From DAIMZI01 sp036734025 (GTDB taxonomy: Bacteria > Pseudomonadota > Alphaproteobacteria > Rhizobiales > Rhodomicrobiaceae): DNA of 54,433 nt. The position numbers and the translations under genes were made by a program. Below are positions 16,480 to 25,834 of this stretch, piece after piece. The stretch's first letter is position 1; every line of letters starts with the position of its first letter. The DNA is taken from contig DAIMZI010000015.1 in the NCBI GenBank assembly GCA_036734025.1, forward strand, positions 1 through 54,433, written 5' to 3'. Below the pieces are notes generated by a model. It saw nothing but the letters and a program-made list of their open reading frames with translations. It was not told where the DNA came from and did no database searches.

Positions 16480-19041
16480 ATGATCACGATCATATTCTTG
16501 CTGCTTTGCCTCGGCGTGGCAATGGTGCTGGCGATGCAGCGCGCGCCGCTCTGGGCCTGGGCCGGCGCGCTTGGGCTGATGACCCTTCTGGCGCAGACGG
16601 GCTGGCCGTGGGGCGAATCGGACCTTCCACTCAACAGCTTTGTCGACTTCGTGGGACTGATGCCCGCGATCCTGCTCGGTCTGATCTCATACCGGCCACT
16701 TCGCCGCCAGGTCGTGACCTCGCCCTCCTTCAAGCTGGTCAAGAAGATCTTGCCGCCCGTATCCGACACGGAGAAGGAGGCGCTTGAGGCAGGCACCATC
16801 GGCTTTGACGCCGAATTGTTCTCCGGGCGCCCCGATTGGGAAAAGCTGCGCAGTGTCGCCAGGCCGGAACTTAGCGAAGAGGAACGCCGTTTCCTCGATG
16901 GCACGGTGGAAGAGCTGTGCGCCATGATCGATGACTGGCGCTCACGTCACGAAGAGCGCGAGATCCCCGAAGCCATCTGGCGTTTCGTTACCGAGAAGGG
17001 TTTCCTCGGCATGCTGATCTCCAAGGAGCATGGCGGCCTTGGTTTCTCGCCCCAGGCGCAATCGCTGATCATCGGCAAGATCGCCTCGCAAAGCCCTGAC
17101 GTGGCGGTTGTCGTCATGGTGCCCAACTCGCTCGGGCCGGGCGAGTTGATCGAGAAATTCGGCACACCGGAGCAGAAGGAGCATTATCTGCCGCGGCTGG
17201 CGAGCGGCGAGGAAATCCCCTGCTTTGCGCTCACCAGCCCGCATGCCGGCTCCGATGCCGCCTCGATGCGCGATGTCGGTATCGTCACGCGCGCAGAGCA
17301 TAATGGCGAACAGGTGCTGGGCATCCGCCTGAGCTGGAACAAGCGCTACATCACGCTGGCCCCCAACGCGACCCTGCTGGGCCTGGCCTTCCGGCTCTAT
17401 GATCCTGACAACCTGCTCGGCAAGGGTGAGGAGCTGGGCATCACGCTCGGCCTCATCCCCGCGGATTATCCCGGCGTCAACATCGGCCGGCGGCATCTGC
17501 CGTGCGGCAACGCCTTTCCCAATGGCCCCACAAGCGGCACCGAAGTCTTCGTGCCCATGGATGCCGTCATCGGCGGAGCCGAACGCGTCGGCCAGGGCTG
17601 GCGCATGCTGATGAGCTGCCTGTCGGCCGGCCGCGCCATCTCGCTGCCCGCCACCAGCACCGCAGCCGCCAAGTCGATGCTGCGCACGACAACGGCCTAT
17701 GGGCGCATCCGCAAGCAGTTCGGCATCGCCATCGGGCGCATGGAAGGCATCGAAGAACCTCTCGCACGCATGGTCGAGACCGCCTATCTGCTTGAGGCAG
17801 CCCGTTCGGTGACCGCCTCCATGGTTGGTGCAGGCGAAAAACCGGCAGTGCTGTCCGCGCTCATGAAGTATCAGACGACCGAGCGCATGCGCCAGTCGGT
17901 GTCAGACGCGATGGACATCCACGGCGGCAAGGCGATCTGTGACGGGCCATCAAATTATCTGCAATCGGCCTATCAGTCGGTGCCCATCGGCATCACGGTG
18001 GAAGGCGCCAACATCCTGACGCGCAGCCTGATCACCTTCACCCAGGGCGTGCTGCGCGCGCACCCGTTCCTGTACCGCGAGATCGAGGCGGTGCAGCACT
18101 GGGACGAGGATCAGGGTTTTGCCCAGTTCGAAAAGGCGTTCGAAAGCCACGTCGCCTTTGCCGTTTCCAACGTCTTTGGTGCCCTGTTCCACAATCTCAC
18201 CTTCGGCCAGTTCGCCAAGGCGCCCGCGATAGCCGAGATCGGCCCGTGGTATGGCCAGCTCAGTCGCGCCAGCCGCAACTTCGCACTTGTCGCCGACATG
18301 TGCGTCGCCCTGCTCGGCGGTGGCCTGCGCACCAAGCAGCGGCTGACGGGCCAGATGGCCGATGCGCTGTCGGAATTGTATCTGGCCTCCACCGCGCTCA
18401 AGCGCTTCGAGGATGACGGCCAGCCGCTTGCCGACCGGCGCATCGTCGAGCTGTGCGTGCGCAATGCGCTTTACCGCTTTTATTCCGCGCTGCTGATCCT
18501 GAGCCAGAATTTTCCCGTCTTCGGCGTGGGCTGGTTCATGCGCCGCATCGTCTTTCCGTTCGGCATGCCGGTGCGTCCGGCCTCGCACGACCTGGCTCGG
18601 GCCGCGGTGCGTCTTGCGCTCGCTCCGGGTGAGGTCCGCGACAGGCTCACCCGCGACATCTACATATCGCGCAATATCGATGCCCCCATGGGCGTGCTCG
18701 AAGTGACGCTCGAAAAGGTCATCGAGAACGAACCAGCCGAGCGCAAGATCGACAAGGCCGTACGCGCCGGCACCCTGCGCCGCTCGCTGGACCGCGACTG
18801 GCTGGGAGAAGCCGCAAGCCTCGGGATCATCACATCCGAAGAACTGAGTTCGCTGCGCGAAATGGAGGAACTGATCCTGCGGGTCATCTCGGTCGATGAT
18901 TTCGCCCCCGAGGAGATACGCCCCGCCCGACGCGTCACACCGCACACGCCGAGCGCTCCCGAGACGCGCCAGCATGAGACACAGACACCGTCGCACCCGG
19001 CGGCGCGGGTCGATCCCGACGGCGTCTACGCGGCGGAATGA
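16480..19041 (+). CDS. fadE: Long-form acyl-CoA dehydrogenase, FadE type
   Basis: First step of beta-oxidation: FAD-dependent oxidation of acyl-CoA to trans-2-enoyl-CoA. The 853-residue protein has two N-terminal hydrophobic segments (IIFLLLCLGVAMVLAM; LMPAILLGLISYRPL), so it is membrane-bound like E. coli FadE. Then comes the acyl-CoA dehydrogenase core: FLGMLISKEHGGLGFS, CFALTSPHAGSDAASM, GRIRKQFGIAIGRMEGIEEP and DIHGGKAICDGPSN. The C-terminal DUF1974-type region follows (residues about 560-800), and the last 40 residues are Pro/His/Arg-rich and look disordered. AGAGGA precedes the ATG. It heads the fadE–fadJ–fadI operon and probably answers to the palindrome at 16391. Confidence 0.95.
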   Translation: MITIIFLLLCLGVAMVLAMQRAPLWAWAGALGLMTLLAQTGWPWGESDLPLNSFVDFVGLMPAILLGLISYRPLRRQVVTSPSFKLVKKILPPVSDTEKEALEAGTIGFDAELFSGRPDWEKLRSVARPELSEEERRFLDGTVEELCAMIDDWRSRHEEREIPEAIWRFVTEKGFLGMLISKEHGGLGFSPQAQSLIIGKIASQSPDVAVVVMVPNSLGPGELIEKFGTPEQKEHYLPRLASGEEIPCFALTSPHAGSDAASMRDVGIVTRAEHNGEQVLGIRLSWNKRYITLAPNATLLGLAFRLYDPDNLLGKGEELGITLGLIPADYPGVNIGRRHLPCGNAFPNGPTSGTEVFVPMDAVIGGAERVGQGWRMLMSCLSAGRAISLPATSTAAAKSMLRTTTAYGRIRKQFGIAIGRMEGIEEPLARMVETAYLLEAARSVTASMVGAGEKPAVLSALMKYQTTERMRQSVSDAMDIHGGKAICDGPSNYLQSAYQSVPIGITVEGANILTRSLITFTQGVLRAHPFLYREIEAVQHWDEDQGFAQFEKAFESHVAFAVSNVFGALFHNLTFGQFAKAPAIAEIGPWYGQLSRASRNFALVADMCVALLGGGLRTKQRLTGQMADALSELYLASTALKRFEDDGQPLADRRIVELCVRNALYRFYSALLILSQNFPVFGVGWFMRRIVFPFGMPVRPASHDLARAAVRLALAPGEVRDRLTRDIYISRNIDAPMGVLEVTLEKVIENEPAERKIDKAVRAGTLRRSLDRDWLGEAASLGIITSEELSSLREMEELILRVISVDDFAPEEIRPARRVTPHTPSAPETRQHETQTPSHPAARVDPDGVYAAE

Positions 19042-19067
19042 GACCCATACAAGAAGGCAGGAATAAC

Positions 19068-21059
19068 ATGTCAGACCAACTCAACGATTTGAAACACTGG
19101 CGCTTCGAGGTTGATGTCGACAACATCGCCTGGGCCTGGTTCGATTGCGCCGGCCAGAGCATGAACACGCTCGGGCGCGGGCCGGTCGAAGAGCTGGCGC
19201 GTATCGTCGATGACGTGACCGAGCGCGCCCGGCGCGGCGACATCAAGGGCGTCGTCTTCATCTCGGCAAAGCCCGGCAATTTCATCGCCGGCGCCGACAT
19301 ACGCGAGTTCGACGAGCTGCGCACGGCCAAGGATGTCGAGGACGTCATCAATCCTGTCGTGGCGCTGTTCAACCGGATCGAGGCCCTGCCCGTGCCCGTT
19401 ATCGCCGCCATCAACGGCTATTGCCTCGGTGGCGGGCTGGAATTCGCCATGGCCTGCCATTACCGCATCGCCTCGCGCGACGACGGCACCCGCCTGGGCC
19501 TGCCAGAGGTCAAGCTCGGTATCATTCCGGGTCTTAACGGCACCGTGCGCATGCTTAAGCTTGCCGGACCGATCAAGGGCATGGAGGCGATGCTCACCGG
19601 CAAGATGCTGCGCCCCGGCGCGGCGCGCGCCATGGGCCTTGTCGATCAGCTCGTGCCGAGCCGTCTCGAACTGCGCTGGGCGGCGCGCAAGGCGGTTCTG
19701 CAAAACCGCCGGTCAAAAGGCGGATCAAGCCTGATGCGGCTGATTTCGCGTTCGCCAGCACGCTCTTATCTGGCCGGCAAGATGCGCGCCCAGACCGCCA
19801 AAAAGGTGCGCGAGGAGCATTATCCGGCGCCGTTCAGGCTGATCAAGCTGTTTGAAGACCATGGCGGTGATCTTGACAATATGGCCCGCGAGGAGACGCG
19901 CGCCTTCGTGCCGCTGATGATCAGCGAGACCTCGCGCAATCTGCGCCGGGTGTTCCGCCTGTCGGAGATGCTCAAGGATCAGGCGCCGAAGGACGGGCGC
20001 AAGCCCCAGCGCCTGCATGTTGTCGGCGCCGGCACCATGGGCGGCGATATTGCCGCATGGGGCGTGGTGTCGGGCATGGAGGTATCGCTGCAGGACCAGA
20101 CCGAGGAGCAAATCAACAAGGCGCTCGGGCGCGCCAAGCAGCTTTTCAAGAAGCGCATGCGCTCCGCGAGCGAAGTGGATATCGCCATGTCGCGGCTCAT
20201 CGGCGATGTCAATGGCGAGCATGTCAAGCGCGCCGATGTCGTCATCGAGGCGATCTTCGAAAATCTGGAAGTCAAGCAGCGCCTGTTTGCCGAACTGGAA
20301 GCCAAGATGAAACCTGGCGCCGTGCTGGCGACGAATACATCCTCGCTGCGCATCGAGGACATTGCTTCGGCCCTCAACGATCCGGGGCGTCTGATCGGCC
20401 TGCATTTCTTCAATCCGGTGGCGCAGATGCCGCTGGTGGAGGTCGTGCGCGGGCCGCAGTCACGCGAGGAAGAAGTCGCCAAGGGCGCGGTGTTCGTGGC
20501 GCGCATCGCGAAAATGCCGCTGATCGTGCAGAGCTGTCCGGGCTTTCTCGTCAACCGCGTGCTTGCGCCTTATCTGCTCGGCTCGATCGGTCGCTATCAG
20601 GAAGGCATGCCCAAGGAAAAGCTGGATGCGGCCGCAGAAAAATTCGGCATGCCGATGGGGCCGATCGAACTGGCCGATGTCGTTGGGCTGGATGTGTGCA
20701 TGAACGTCAACGAGACGCTGGGCTCGGGGGCGGCCAAGGACAGCGATCTCGCCCGTCTGGTAAGCGCCGGCAAGCTCGGCAAGAAGAGCGGAGAAGGTTT
20801 CTACAAATGGGAGAAGGGCAAGGCGCAGAAGGCCGACATCTCCTACAGCCAGGACGAATTGCAGCGTCTGGGCGAAGAGCTGCTGAAGCCGATGATCGAT
20901 GAATGCGAGCGCTGTCTGGCAGATCAAGTGGTCGCCAATGCCGATCTCGTCGATGCCGGCGTGATCTTCGGCACCGGCTTCGCGCCGTTCCGCGGTGGCC
21001 CGCTGCATTATCGTCAGTCGCAACAGGGCACCGAGCAGAAATCGGCACAGGCCGCCTGA
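19068..21059 (+). CDS. fadJ: Enoyl-CoA hydratase / 3-hydroxyacyl-CoA dehydrogenase, FadJ-like
   Basis: Bifunctional alpha subunit of the beta-oxidation complex, 663 residues. The N-terminal hydratase has GNFIAGADIREF, and the two catalytic glutamates fall in GGGLEFAMACHYR and GLPEVKLGIIPG; the usual GTQRL after that is GTVRML here. The dehydrogenase half has the NAD site VVGAGTMGGDIAAWG and the catalytic histidine in GLHFFNPV. The C-terminus has GTGFAPFRGGPLHY. The start at 19068 has AGGCAGGAATAAC in front; the open frame begins 30 bases earlier, inside fadE. It lies 26 bases after fadE and 37 bases before the thiolase. Confidence 0.95.
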   Translation: MSDQLNDLKHWRFEVDVDNIAWAWFDCAGQSMNTLGRGPVEELARIVDDVTERARRGDIKGVVFISAKPGNFIAGADIREFDELRTAKDVEDVINPVVALFNRIEALPVPVIAAINGYCLGGGLEFAMACHYRIASRDDGTRLGLPEVKLGIIPGLNGTVRMLKLAGPIKGMEAMLTGKMLRPGAARAMGLVDQLVPSRLELRWAARKAVLQNRRSKGGSSLMRLISRSPARSYLAGKMRAQTAKKVREEHYPAPFRLIKLFEDHGGDLDNMAREETRAFVPLMISETSRNLRRVFRLSEMLKDQAPKDGRKPQRLHVVGAGTMGGDIAAWGVVSGMEVSLQDQTEEQINKALGRAKQLFKKRMRSASEVDIAMSRLIGDVNGEHVKRADVVIEAIFENLEVKQRLFAELEAKMKPGAVLATNTSSLRIEDIASALNDPGRLIGLHFFNPVAQMPLVEVVRGPQSREEEVAKGAVFVARIAKMPLIVQSCPGFLVNRVLAPYLLGSIGRYQEGMPKEKLDAAAEKFGMPMGPIELADVVGLDVCMNVNETLGSGAAKDSDLARLVSAGKLGKKSGEGFYKWEKGKAQKADISYSQDELQRLGEELLKPMIDECERCLADQVVANADLVDAGVIFGTGFAPFRGGPLHYRQSQQGTEQKSAQAA

Positions 21060-21096
21060 ACCGCGCCAGAGCCAGTCAACACCAGCCAGGGGCAAT

Positions 21097-22398
21097 ATGC
21101 ACATGCGCAAGATCGCCATCATCGGCGGCGTTCGCACGCCGTTCTGCCGCTCACACACGGCCTATGCCGAATTGAGCAATCTTGATCTGATGACCACCGC
21201 GCTCAACGGACTTGCCGAGCGCTACAATCTGGGTGGCAAGCATATCGACGAAGTGGTTGGCGGCGCTGTCGTCACCCACGCCAAGGACTGGAACCTGGCC
21301 CGCGAGGCGGTCATCGGATCGGACCTCGCCCCCTCCACGTCCGGCATTACGATGATGCAGGCCTGTGGGACCAGCCTTCAGGCCGCGCTTGGCAGCGGCG
21401 CCAAGATCGCCACCGGGCAGATCGAATGCGCCATCGCCACCGGCTCCGACACGGTCTCAGATGCACCCATAGTCTTCAGCCGCAAGTTCGCCCACCGCCT
21501 GGTCAGCACGTCACGGTCCAAGGGCTTTGGTGCAAAGCTGAAGCAGTTCAAGGATTTCAGCCCCAGCGAACTGAGCCCGCAGGCGCCCAGCGTCAACGAA
21601 CCGCGCACCGGCCTCTCCATGGGCCAGCACGCCGAGCTTATGGCCAAGACCTGGGGCATAAGTCGCGCGGCGCAGGACGAATTGGCCTTTCATAGCCATA
21701 AGCGCGCCGCCAAGGCCTATGATGATGGCTTCATGGATGATCTGATCACGCCATGCGCAGGTGTGTTCCGCGACAACAATGTTCGAGGCGACATTGATCT
21801 CGACAAGATCGCGACCCTGAAGACGGCGTTCGACAAGTCCCCGCGCGGCACCCTGACGGCTGCCAATTCGACGCCGTTGACCGATGGCGCATCAGCCACG
21901 CTGCTCGCCAGCGAGGACTGGGCGCAGGCGCACGGGCTCGTGCCACAGGCCTACATTACCGAAGGCCAGAGCGCGGCGGTCGACTTCGTTGCCGGTGCGG
22001 GGCTGTTGATGGCGCCTGCCGTAGCTGTGTCGAAAATGCTCGACCGCGCCGGACTCGGCTTGCAGGATTTCGATCTTTATGAAATTCACGAGGCCTTTGC
22101 CGCGCAGGTGTTGTGCACGCTGGCGGCCTGGGAGTCGCCCGAGTATTGCCGCGAGGTGCTGGGCCGCGACGAGCCGCTTGGTAGCATCGACCGCGACAGG
22201 CTGAATGTGCGCGGCTCCAGCATCGCCTATGGCCATCCGTTCGCCGCGACGGGCGCGCGTATTCTGGCGCACACGGCCAAACTGCTCAACGAGCGCGGCG
22301 GCGGTCGCGCGCTCATCTCGATTTGCACAGCCGGGGGCATGGGCGTCGCGGCCATCGTCGAGGCGCCGCAGACCGAAACCGGCAGGATGGCGGCCTGA
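21097..22398 (+). CDS. fadI: Acetyl-CoA C-acyltransferase (3-ketoacyl-CoA thiolase), FadI-like
   Basis: Last step of beta-oxidation: thiolysis of 3-ketoacyl-CoA. The 433-residue protein has the nucleophile in QACGTSLQAALGSG, the histidine in YEIHEAFAAQV, RGSSIAYGHPFAATGAR, and the second cysteine in ISICTAGGMGVA. Length and the blocks TGLSMGQHAELMAKTWGI and GTLTAANSTPLTDGA fit FadI better than FadA. The start at 21097 has AGGGG upstream; the frame open from 20995 overlaps fadJ without coding character. The gene order dehydrogenase–hydratase–thiolase is a full beta-oxidation cassette lacking only the acyl-CoA ligase. Confidence 0.95.
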   Translation: MHMRKIAIIGGVRTPFCRSHTAYAELSNLDLMTTALNGLAERYNLGGKHIDEVVGGAVVTHAKDWNLAREAVIGSDLAPSTSGITMMQACGTSLQAALGSGAKIATGQIECAIATGSDTVSDAPIVFSRKFAHRLVSTSRSKGFGAKLKQFKDFSPSELSPQAPSVNEPRTGLSMGQHAELMAKTWGISRAAQDELAFHSHKRAAKAYDDGFMDDLITPCAGVFRDNNVRGDIDLDKIATLKTAFDKSPRGTLTAANSTPLTDGASATLLASEDWAQAHGLVPQAYITEGQSAAVDFVAGAGLLMAPAVAVSKMLDRAGLGLQDFDLYEIHEAFAAQVLCTLAAWESPEYCREVLGRDEPLGSIDRDRLNVRGSSIAYGHPFAATGARILAHTAKLLNERGGGRALISICTAGGMGVAAIVEAPQTETGRMAA

Positions 22399-22448
22399 GG
22401 CTCGCCATTCACGGCGATGGCTGGCGCCAATGACCGGCGCCGGCCGTC

Positions 22449-22910
22449 TCAGCTCTTGGACTCGATGCAGGACAGACAGTCCCCGCGGATGGTCTCGAGT
22501 TCTGCAAGCGTGGCGTCGATGTCCTCGCGCTTGCGGTTGAGTTCCGCGATGGCTTTGTCGACCTTGGCAAGCAGGTGACGGACCTGAAGCAGCTTGCGCG
22601 GGTCCTTGTCGTACAGGTCGAGATATTCGGAAACCTCATGCAGCGAGAAGCCGAGCCGTTTGCCGCGCAAGATCAGCAGCAGGCGCGCCCGGTCACGCCG
22701 GTCATAGACACGGTTGACGCCGACACGGCGCGGCTTGAGCAGGCCCTTGGCCTCATAGAACCTGACGGTGCGCGGGCTGACGCCCAACTCGGCGGCCAAC
22801 TCGCCAATACCATAAAGCCGGCCGGCCTCGCTGTCCTGAGCGCCGACCTGAACCGGAGCATTCGTACTGCCCTCTTTTCTCATGCGATCGTCTAATCTTT
22901 CAGCTCTCAT
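22449..22910 (-). CDS. MerR-family regulator, LiuR-like
   Basis: A 153-residue regulator with an N-terminal MerR helix-turn-helix, seen as YGIGELAAELGVSPRTVRFY and GLLKPRRVGVNRVYDRRD, then LILRGKRLGFSLHEVSEYLDL, and a C-terminal coiled-coil dimerisation helix (about 105-145). The RGKRLGFSLHEV stretch is typical of MerR proteins that sit beside acyl-CoA dehydrogenase or leucine/isovalerate genes. It ends CLSCIESKS, a CxxC near the C-terminus. The start is uncertain: ATG at 22910, ATG at 22883 or TTG at 22916, none with a good ribosome site. It converges on the fad operon and is the best candidate to bind the palindrome at 16391. Confidence 0.88.
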   Translation of the reverse strand: MRAERLDDRMRKEGSTNAPVQVGAQDSEAGRLYGIGELAAELGVSPRTVRFYEAKGLLKPRRVGVNRVYDRRDRARLLLILRGKRLGFSLHEVSEYLDLYDKDPRKLLQVRHLLAKVDKAIAELNRKREDIDATLAELETIRGDCLSCIESKS

Positions 22911-23451
22911 ATTCAAACGGTCACTTTTGTCTGGTCGCCGACATGCATCCTGGCTCGGTCGCTGGTTTCACCTTTGCCAACATGATATGGAGCAAGTGTA
23001 TGCAACTGCCGACATGATGCAAATGGCATGCCACGCACGCCATGCCCCGCCCACCGGGCCATCACTTCGGCTTCCCTTGGGCCGAACCCCTTCGAACTTT
23101 CTGCATACAGGCCAGGAGCACACCCACACGTCACCGTTATACCACATTCACGATCATGATTGTGCAACAGGAAATTGTTGTGAGCAGCTATGTTGCAGGC
23201 GCAAGCTTGGGTCTTGCGGTTGTGAATAGCAGCCAGACGGCACGGCGCCGGGCGTCACGAAGTCGGGCCAGCTTGCCTCATGACCAAGTGCCTGCGTGGC
23301 AACAGTTTCGCACAACTCTGGCGAGCAGGCCTCGCTGACGCTGGACTTACAGAGGTTTTATCTTTATTCCCGCAAGTATATGGAACCTGTTTGCTGGTCT
23401 GGCGCGTACCGACCCCGGATCAGTCTGGCATTATGGACTAAGGAGTTCGAT
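22911..23451. other. Intergenic region between merR and acp
   Basis: About 540 bases with no convincing gene. One 44-base stem-loop is visible at 23187-23230 (outer GCTAT/ATAGC, inner CGCAAG/CTTGCG) without a T-run. The right end carries AAGGAG, the ribosome site of the acyl carrier protein. The 16-bp fad palindrome is not repeated here. Small frames present are shadows without ribosome sites. Confidence 0.45.
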
Positions 23452-23724
23452 ATGGACGAGGTTGCCGCAAAGATCGTCGATATCCTCAAGAAGAACATGA
23501 AGGATCCGCCGGAGACCATCGCTCTGGACACCAAATTGAGCGATCTCGAAATCGAGTCTCTTGATCTGGCCGTCATCGTGTTCGACATCGAGGACAGTTT
23601 CGGCATCGAAATTCCCTACAACGCCAACGAGGAAATGGAAGATTTCGCCACCGTTGGCTCTGTTGTCGAACGGGTTCGCTCGCTGATCGCCGATAGTGAT
23701 GCTTCTTCTGGCGCAGCAGCCTAA
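23452..23724 (+). CDS. Specialised acyl carrier protein
   Basis: A 90-residue acidic ACP. The phosphopantetheine serine should be Ser36 in LSDLEIESLDLAVIVFD; general fatty-acid ACPs carry DSLD here, so Glu-Ser is a variant. The rest (VFDIEDSFGIEIPYNANEEM) matches ACPs dedicated to a side pathway, such as NodF- or AcpXL-like ones, more than housekeeping AcpP. AAGGAG lies ideally placed before the ATG at 23452; earlier in-frame starts lack coding character. It is followed 51 bases later by a ketoacyl synthase on the same strand, and the two probably work together. Confidence 0.92.
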   Translation: MDEVAAKIVDILKKNMKDPPETIALDTKLSDLEIESLDLAVIVFDIEDSFGIEIPYNANEEMEDFATVGSVVERVRSLIADSDASSGAAA

Positions 23725-23775
23725 CACTGAGTTGGCGCGCCGCGCCTTGCCCGCGCCACAACCGGAACCGATCTC

Positions 23776-25008
23776 ATGAATGCAGCGAACGGATCGCGGC
23801 GGGTCGTCGTGACCGGCCATGGCGTGGTAACCCCGATCGGTATCGGCGTCGATCATTTCTGGAGCGCAACTCGCGCCGGCAAATGCGGCATCAAGGAAAT
23901 CGGTGGTTTCGACACCTCGGGCCTGTACATCAAGCTTGCTGGCGAGGTCGATGACTTCAACCCGCGCGACCATCTCGATACAAAACCGCTGCTGCTGGCC
24001 GACCGCTATTCCCAGTTTGCCGGCATAGCCGCCATCGAGGCGATGACCCAGGCCGGCTTCGACGGACCGGTGGAAAACGGCCTGCGCGCGTCCTCGATCA
24101 TCGGTTCGGGCATTGGCGGCCTGGTCAGCCTGGAAAAAGGCTATGAGGACCTGTTTCGCCATGAAAAGAAGGCCACCCACCCTCTGACGCTCCTGCGCAG
24201 CATCGGCAGTTCGGCTGCGGCCCATGTCGGCATCCAGTATGGTATCCGGGGACCATGCTTCGGCACCATCAGCGCCTGCTCCACGGCAGCGCACGCCATC
24301 GGGCTTACACTGCATCTCATACGCGGGGGCAGCGTCGATATCGGCGTCGCCGGCGCATCCGAAGCGGCGCTCACCTTCGGCTCGATGCGCGCCTGGCAGG
24401 CCATGCGTGTGCTTTCTCCCGATGGCTGTTTCCCCTTTGCCAAGAGACGCAACGGCACCGTGCTGGGCGAAGGCGCCGGCGTGCTTGTACTGGAAGAGCT
24501 CGAACATGCCCGCGCACGCGGCGCGCAGCCGCTTGCAGAGCTCCTCGGTTTCGGCATGACCGCTGATGCCGCCGATATGGTCAATCCCGACATCGAAGGG
24601 CCGGTCGCCGCGATGAAGCTGGCGTTGGAAGACGCCCATCTGAGCCCTTCCGACATCGACTATCTGAATGCCCATGGCACAGCGACGACGGTCAACGACA
24701 TCAACGAATCCCGCGCCATCCACCGCGTCTTCGGCAACAGCGCGAAGGATGTTCTGGTTTCATCGACCAAATCCATGACCGGCCACCTGCTCGGCGCGGG
24801 CGGAGCGGTAGAGGCCAGCGCCTGCGTTCAGGCGATCATGGATGATTATGCGCCGCCAACCATCGGCTTTGATGAACCGGGCGAGGATTGCGACCTGGAC
24901 TATGTCCCCAATGAAGGCCGCGCGCACGAGATTTCCTACGCGATGTCGAATTCGTTCGCTTTCGGCGGCCTGAATGCCGTGCTCGTTTTCGGGCCGGCGC
25001 CCGACTGA
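23776..25008 (+). CDS. Beta-ketoacyl-ACP synthase, FabF/NodE-like
   Basis: Condensing enzyme that elongates an acyl chain on ACP with malonyl-ACP. The 410-residue protein has the complete Cys-His-His set of KAS II: Cys168 in TISACSTAAHAIG, His300 in NAHGTATTVND, Lys332 and His337 in TKSMTGHLLGAGG. The end NSFAFGGLNAVLVFG is the usual C-terminal motif. Its only partner here is the ACP just upstream; no dehydratase, reductase or acyltransferase of a dedicated pathway follows, since radC converges from the other side. This looks like a NodF/NodE-type pair for an unusual fatty acyl chain, as inference. Confidence 0.93.
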   Translation: MNAANGSRRVVVTGHGVVTPIGIGVDHFWSATRAGKCGIKEIGGFDTSGLYIKLAGEVDDFNPRDHLDTKPLLLADRYSQFAGIAAIEAMTQAGFDGPVENGLRASSIIGSGIGGLVSLEKGYEDLFRHEKKATHPLTLLRSIGSSAAAHVGIQYGIRGPCFGTISACSTAAHAIGLTLHLIRGGSVDIGVAGASEAALTFGSMRAWQAMRVLSPDGCFPFAKRRNGTVLGEGAGVLVLEELEHARARGAQPLAELLGFGMTADAADMVNPDIEGPVAAMKLALEDAHLSPSDIDYLNAHGTATTVNDINESRAIHRVFGNSAKDVLVSSTKSMTGHLLGAGGAVEASACVQAIMDDYAPPTIGFDEPGEDCDLDYVPNEGRAHEISYAMSNSFAFGGLNAVLVFGPAPD

Positions 25009-25033
25009 GCCGGGCTGGCGCCGAGCTTGCGCG

Positions 25034-25831
25034 TCACATCATCTTCAACGCGCGCAGGCTGGCATGGCCCTCTCGTCCAATGATCAGATGATCATGGACG
25101 ATGATGCCCAGATGCCTTCCGCTTTCAACGATATCGCTCGTCATCTTAATGTCGGCCTGAGACGGCGTGGGATCGCCCGAAGGGTGATTGTGCACCAGGA
25201 TCATGGCGGTTGCGGAAAGCTCCAGAGCGCGCTTCATGATCTCGCGGATATATACCGGAGTGTGGTCCACCGTGCCTTGTTGCTGCACCTCATCGGCAAT
25301 AAGCCGATTGCGCTTGTCGAGAAACAGCACCCGGAACTGTTCGACTTCGGCATGGCCCATGGCCGCGTAGCAATAATCGATCACCTTGCTCCAGGACCCG
25401 AGCACCGGCTTGTTCATAACGGCACCGTTGAGGAGGCGCAAGCCGCCGGCCAGAACCAGCTTGATCTCGACAATAGCCGCCTCGCTCATGCCCTGAACCT
25501 CGCTGAGGCGAGCCGGTGCGGCATTCAGGACGCCAGCGAACGAGGCGAACCGTTCGATGAGCGCCTTCGCCAGCGGTTTGGTGTCGCGTCGGGGGATGGC
25601 CCGGAACAGGATCAGCTCGAGCAACTCGTAATCTGGCAGCGCATCGCCGCCTGCCTGCAGGAACCGTTTGCGCAGGCGCGCCCGGTGACCGATATAATGA
25701 GGTTTCGCTTCGCCATTGCGCGGCTTGCCGGCGCGCTGCGAATTATCCGGTTCCAGCGGCAGCCCCGGCTCTCCATCGTCATCGTCCCTGCCTCGTTCGT
25801 GCGGAAAGCCTGAGTCGCGAAAACCGGTCAT
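25034..25831 (-). CDS. radC: RadC family JAB-domain protein
   Basis: A 265-residue RadC protein. The N-terminal part has a helix-hairpin-helix-like region (DYELLELILFRAIPRRDTKP, LSEVQGMSEAAIVEIKLV) and the C-terminal part the JAB/MPN metal site HNHPSGDPTPSQAD, which holds the zinc-binding His-x-His and Asp. Despite the name, a role in repair is not proven. The first 40 residues are acidic and likely disordered. It starts at 25831, only 3 bases after the map stop, so translation is coupled. The radC–map–sfsA order is common in alphaproteobacteria. Confidence 0.95.
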   Translation of the reverse strand: MTGFRDSGFPHERGRDDDDGEPGLPLEPDNSQRAGKPRNGEAKPHYIGHRARLRKRFLQAGGDALPDYELLELILFRAIPRRDTKPLAKALIERFASFAGVLNAAPARLSEVQGMSEAAIVEIKLVLAGGLRLLNGAVMNKPVLGSWSKVIDYCYAAMGHAEVEQFRVLFLDKRNRLIADEVQQQGTVDHTPVYIREIMKRALELSATAMILVHNHPSGDPTPSQADIKMTSDIVESGRHLGIIVHDHLIIGREGHASLRALKMM

Positions 25832-25834
25832 CGC

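Noticed and set aside
23431..24723. 430-codon open frame on the minus strand
   Set aside because: Antisense to the ACP and ketoacyl synthase genes; no family motifs.
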